Assembly: GCF_003946385.1 (NCBI RefSeq) | Contig: NZ_RHOE01000012.1 | Location: forward strand, 1-54,861 | Source: Loigolactobacillus zhaoyuanensis | GTDB taxonomy: Bacteria; Bacillota; Bacilli; Lactobacillales; Lactobacillaceae | Direction: 5' to 3' | DNA: 54,861 nucleotides | Made by a program: the position numbers and the translations under genes | In this document: piece by piece, positions 53,615 to 54,861 of the stretch | Layout of the letters: each line of letters opens with the position of its first letter | How positions within the stretch are numbered: position 1 is the stretch's first letter | Notes under the pieces: model-generated | Told to the model about the DNA's origin: nothing | What the model saw: only the letters and a program-made list of their open reading frames with translations | Databases searched by the model: none

Positions 53615-54664
53615 ATGCAACAAAGTGAACGAAAAAAACGCCATTGGCTGCGCTGGAGCCTATTAACGGTGCTAGCAATGATTTTAATTATTGGTAGCGG
53701 CTTTATTTATCACATTTACCAGGTTACTGAAACCAGCTTTAATAAAATGTCCGCGCCAACTGGTCAGGAAACTTCCGCGGCGATCAAAAAAGGTCGGCCG
53801 TTTTCAATATTGATCCTAGGCGTTGATACTGGTGCTGATGGGCGAATCGATAAAGGTAACTCGGATACTTTGATCGTAGCGACAGTTAATCCGCAGACGT
53901 ATAAAACAGTTTTGCATAGTATTCCGCGGGACACCTTAACCGAAATGATCGGCGATAAAAAACGCAATATGCAGAAATTAAATGCTGCCTATAATCTAGG
54001 TGGTGCTAAAATGGCTAAAGCATCAGTCAGCAAGCTGCTAGGGATACCCATCGATTACTATTTAACGATGAATATGGGTGGCTTGGAAACTATGGTGGAT
54101 GCCGTTGGTGGCGTCACTGTCAGCAGTGAGCTGACCTTTAGTTTTAACAATGTGACGATCAAAAAAGGAACGCAACATCTAAATGGTAAGCAAGCACTAA
54201 GTTATGCGCGGATGCGGTACGATGATCCTAAAGGCGATTACGGGCGGCAAATGCGGCAGCAGGCAGTGATTCGAGCTGTTACGAAGAAGTTGGCGTCGAC
54301 TGATGGTATATCCCGGTATCAGAAATTATTAAAAGCGTTGGAACCGAATGTGCGCACAGATATTGTTTTCAAAGATTTAGTCCGTGGTGGTTTAAATTAT
54401 CGCCAGAACGCCAGTCATATTGCTTCACAGCACTTACAAGGCGCGGATGCTTGGATCAATGGTAGTTCTTACCAAATTGCGACAACGGCTGCATTGTCTA
54501 AAACATCAACGGCCTTGCGTCGTGAATTAGATCTACCGCAAAAGCAAGTTGATAATGAAGAAACACGGCTTAACGCGCTCAATCCAACTTTTGATGGTAA
54601 AAATAGCCAATTGTACAATACTTTCGGCTTAGATACGGTTTACTACACAGAGAATACGTACTAA
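53615..54664 (+). CDS. LytR-CpsA-Psr (LCP) family cell-wall glycopolymer transferase
   Basis: A 349-aa membrane-anchored enzyme. A basic N-terminus and one membrane helix (about 12-33) are followed by an extracellular LCP domain (about 62-230): FSILILGVDTG, GNSDTLIVATVNP, LHSIPRDTL, KLNAAYNLGG, VDAVGGVTV, GKQALSYARMR and GDYGRQMRQQAVI carry the Arg and Asp residues that hold the polyprenyl pyrophosphate. LCP proteins attach teichoic acid or polysaccharide to peptidoglycan. An unclassified 100-residue tail follows. It is a single gene with a strong terminator. Confidence 0.92.
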   Translation: MQQSERKKRHWLRWSLLTVLAMILIIGSGFIYHIYQVTETSFNKMSAPTGQETSAAIKKGRPFSILILGVDTGADGRIDKGNSDTLIVATVNPQTYKTVLHSIPRDTLTEMIGDKKRNMQKLNAAYNLGGAKMAKASVSKLLGIPIDYYLTMNMGGLETMVDAVGGVTVSSELTFSFNNVTIKKGTQHLNGKQALSYARMRYDDPKGDYGRQMRQQAVIRAVTKKLASTDGISRYQKLLKALEPNVRTDIVFKDLVRGGLNYRQNASHIASQHLQGADAWINGSSYQIATTAALSKTSTALRRELDLPQKQVDNEETRLNALNPTFDGKNSQLYNTFGLDTVYYTENTY

Positions 54665-54708
54665 AAAAGGAACAAAAGCCACTTATCATGGTTTTCGTTC
54701 CTTTTTAT
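54663..54708 (+). terminator. Terminator of the LCP gene
   Basis: AAAAAAGGAACAAAAGCCA pairs with TGGTTTTCGTTCCTTTTT (small mismatches) around CTTATCA, followed by further T. Confidence 0.85.
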
Positions 54709-54772
54709 TTTTCGCCGAGTTTACAATTGAAGTGCAACACCCAATGAACTAGACCAACTATAGACAAAAAGG

Positions 54773-54828
54773 CCATGAAGACCTATTCTTATAATCGCCA
54801 AGAAAATAAGAGAGTAGGTGCCTTCATG
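54773..54828 (+). promoter_or_regulatory. Hairpin sequestering the transposase start
   Basis: CATGAAG (54774-54780) followed by ACCTATTCTTAT pairs with ATAAGAGAGTAGGT and CTTCATG (54822-54828). Both the ribosome site (AGGTG) and the ATG are inside the stem. Transcripts entering from outside would therefore be poorly translated, while those starting inside the stem would be free. Confidence 0.6.
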
Positions 54829-54861
54829 ACCCAATCCCAGAGTACCATGTCTAGCCATTAT
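54826..54861 (+). CDS. IS30-family transposase N-terminus (partial)
   Basis: Only twelve codons are present: MTQSQSTMSSHY, the usual opening of lactobacillus IS30 transposases before the helix-turn-helix. AGTAGGTG is upstream. The rest lies outside the window. Confidence 0.65.
   Translation, partial: MTQSQSTMSSHY

Larger units (their letters stand above)
54722..54861 (+). mobile_element. IS30-family insertion sequence, 5' end, cut by the window edge
   Basis: ACAATTGAAGTGCAACAC and what follows look like the terminal repeat and leader of lactobacillus IS30 elements, and the transposase gene opens at 54826. The exact left end and target duplication cannot be defined because the right end is absent. 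Confidence 0.65.

Overview
This is chromosomal DNA of a low-to-moderate GC Gram-positive, most probably a member of the Lactobacillaceae. The signs are strong AGGAGG-type ribosome sites with frequent GTG/TTG starts, an Apf/LysM cell-wall protein, a water-forming-type NADH oxidase, a CIRCE-controlled Hsp20, catabolite-response (cre) sites, a T-box leader, a glycerol kinase with the Firmicute phospho-histidine, and an IS30 element of the kind common in lactobacilli. I cannot name the species. A probable IS3-type element is cut at the left edge and an IS30 element at the right edge, so the window may be a contig bounded by insertion sequences. I saw no prophage, CRISPR array, rRNA or tRNA.

Layout. 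1-4100: IS fragment, UbiB/ABC1-type kinase, flavodoxin-fold oxidoreductase with a 57-aa partner, methyltransferase, unknown 109-aa protein. 4100-8450: sbcDC with a possible LexA box and a very Gln-rich SbcC. 8450-12400: Ldh2-type dehydrogenase, an Apf-like secreted protein that seems to use an ATT start, a roughly 790-bp gene-free stretch rich in hairpins, and a YitT-family protein. 12500-19010: kup, DUF308 protein, CDF metal exporter with an SmtB/CzrA-like operator, glpK with a cre site, galE. 19160-24860 (minus strand): two unknown genes, a secreted protein with two FMN-binding-like repeats, an aldo/keto reductase and an NADH oxidase. 25110-28435: ABC exporter plus TetR regulator with twin operators. 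28470-33960: tyrosine-type T-box and NhaC-family transporter, NUDIX hydrolase, acetyltransferase, a 118-nt cruciform repeat, and a BCCT transporter behind a candidate c-di-AMP riboswitch. 34014-36430: CNNM/CorC protein, 53-aa membrane protein, Hsp20 with CIRCE. 36700-41030: opuCABCD, then a separately promoted structured RNA and a divergent Tag-like protein. 41150-46790: pxpB-pxpC-accB-accC-pxpA-NRAMP operon. 47030-52380: livJHMGF plus a CBS-ACT protein. 52450-54860: RNase HI, 48-aa membrane protein, LCP-family protein, IS30.

Themes. Kup, OpuC, the BCCT carrier and the riboswitch form a turgor and compatible-solute set in which c-di-AMP is the likely common signal. The liv and pxp operons and the T-box-controlled carrier serve amino-acid scavenging. 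Nox, the aldo/keto reductase, the flavodoxin-fold enzyme and the FMN-binding-like protein serve redox balance.

The most novel-looking object is the RNA at 40182-40461. It has its own promoter, overlapped by a near-consensus cre site. It folds into at least five hairpins, two with GNRA-type loops (GGAA, GCGA), and ends in a strong terminator just before a Tag homologue that has lost its usual zinc and base-recognition residues. I match it to no riboswitch or T-box class I know. Runners-up are the structured element at 10918-11145 and the 31917-32034/35686-35796 cruciform repeat family.
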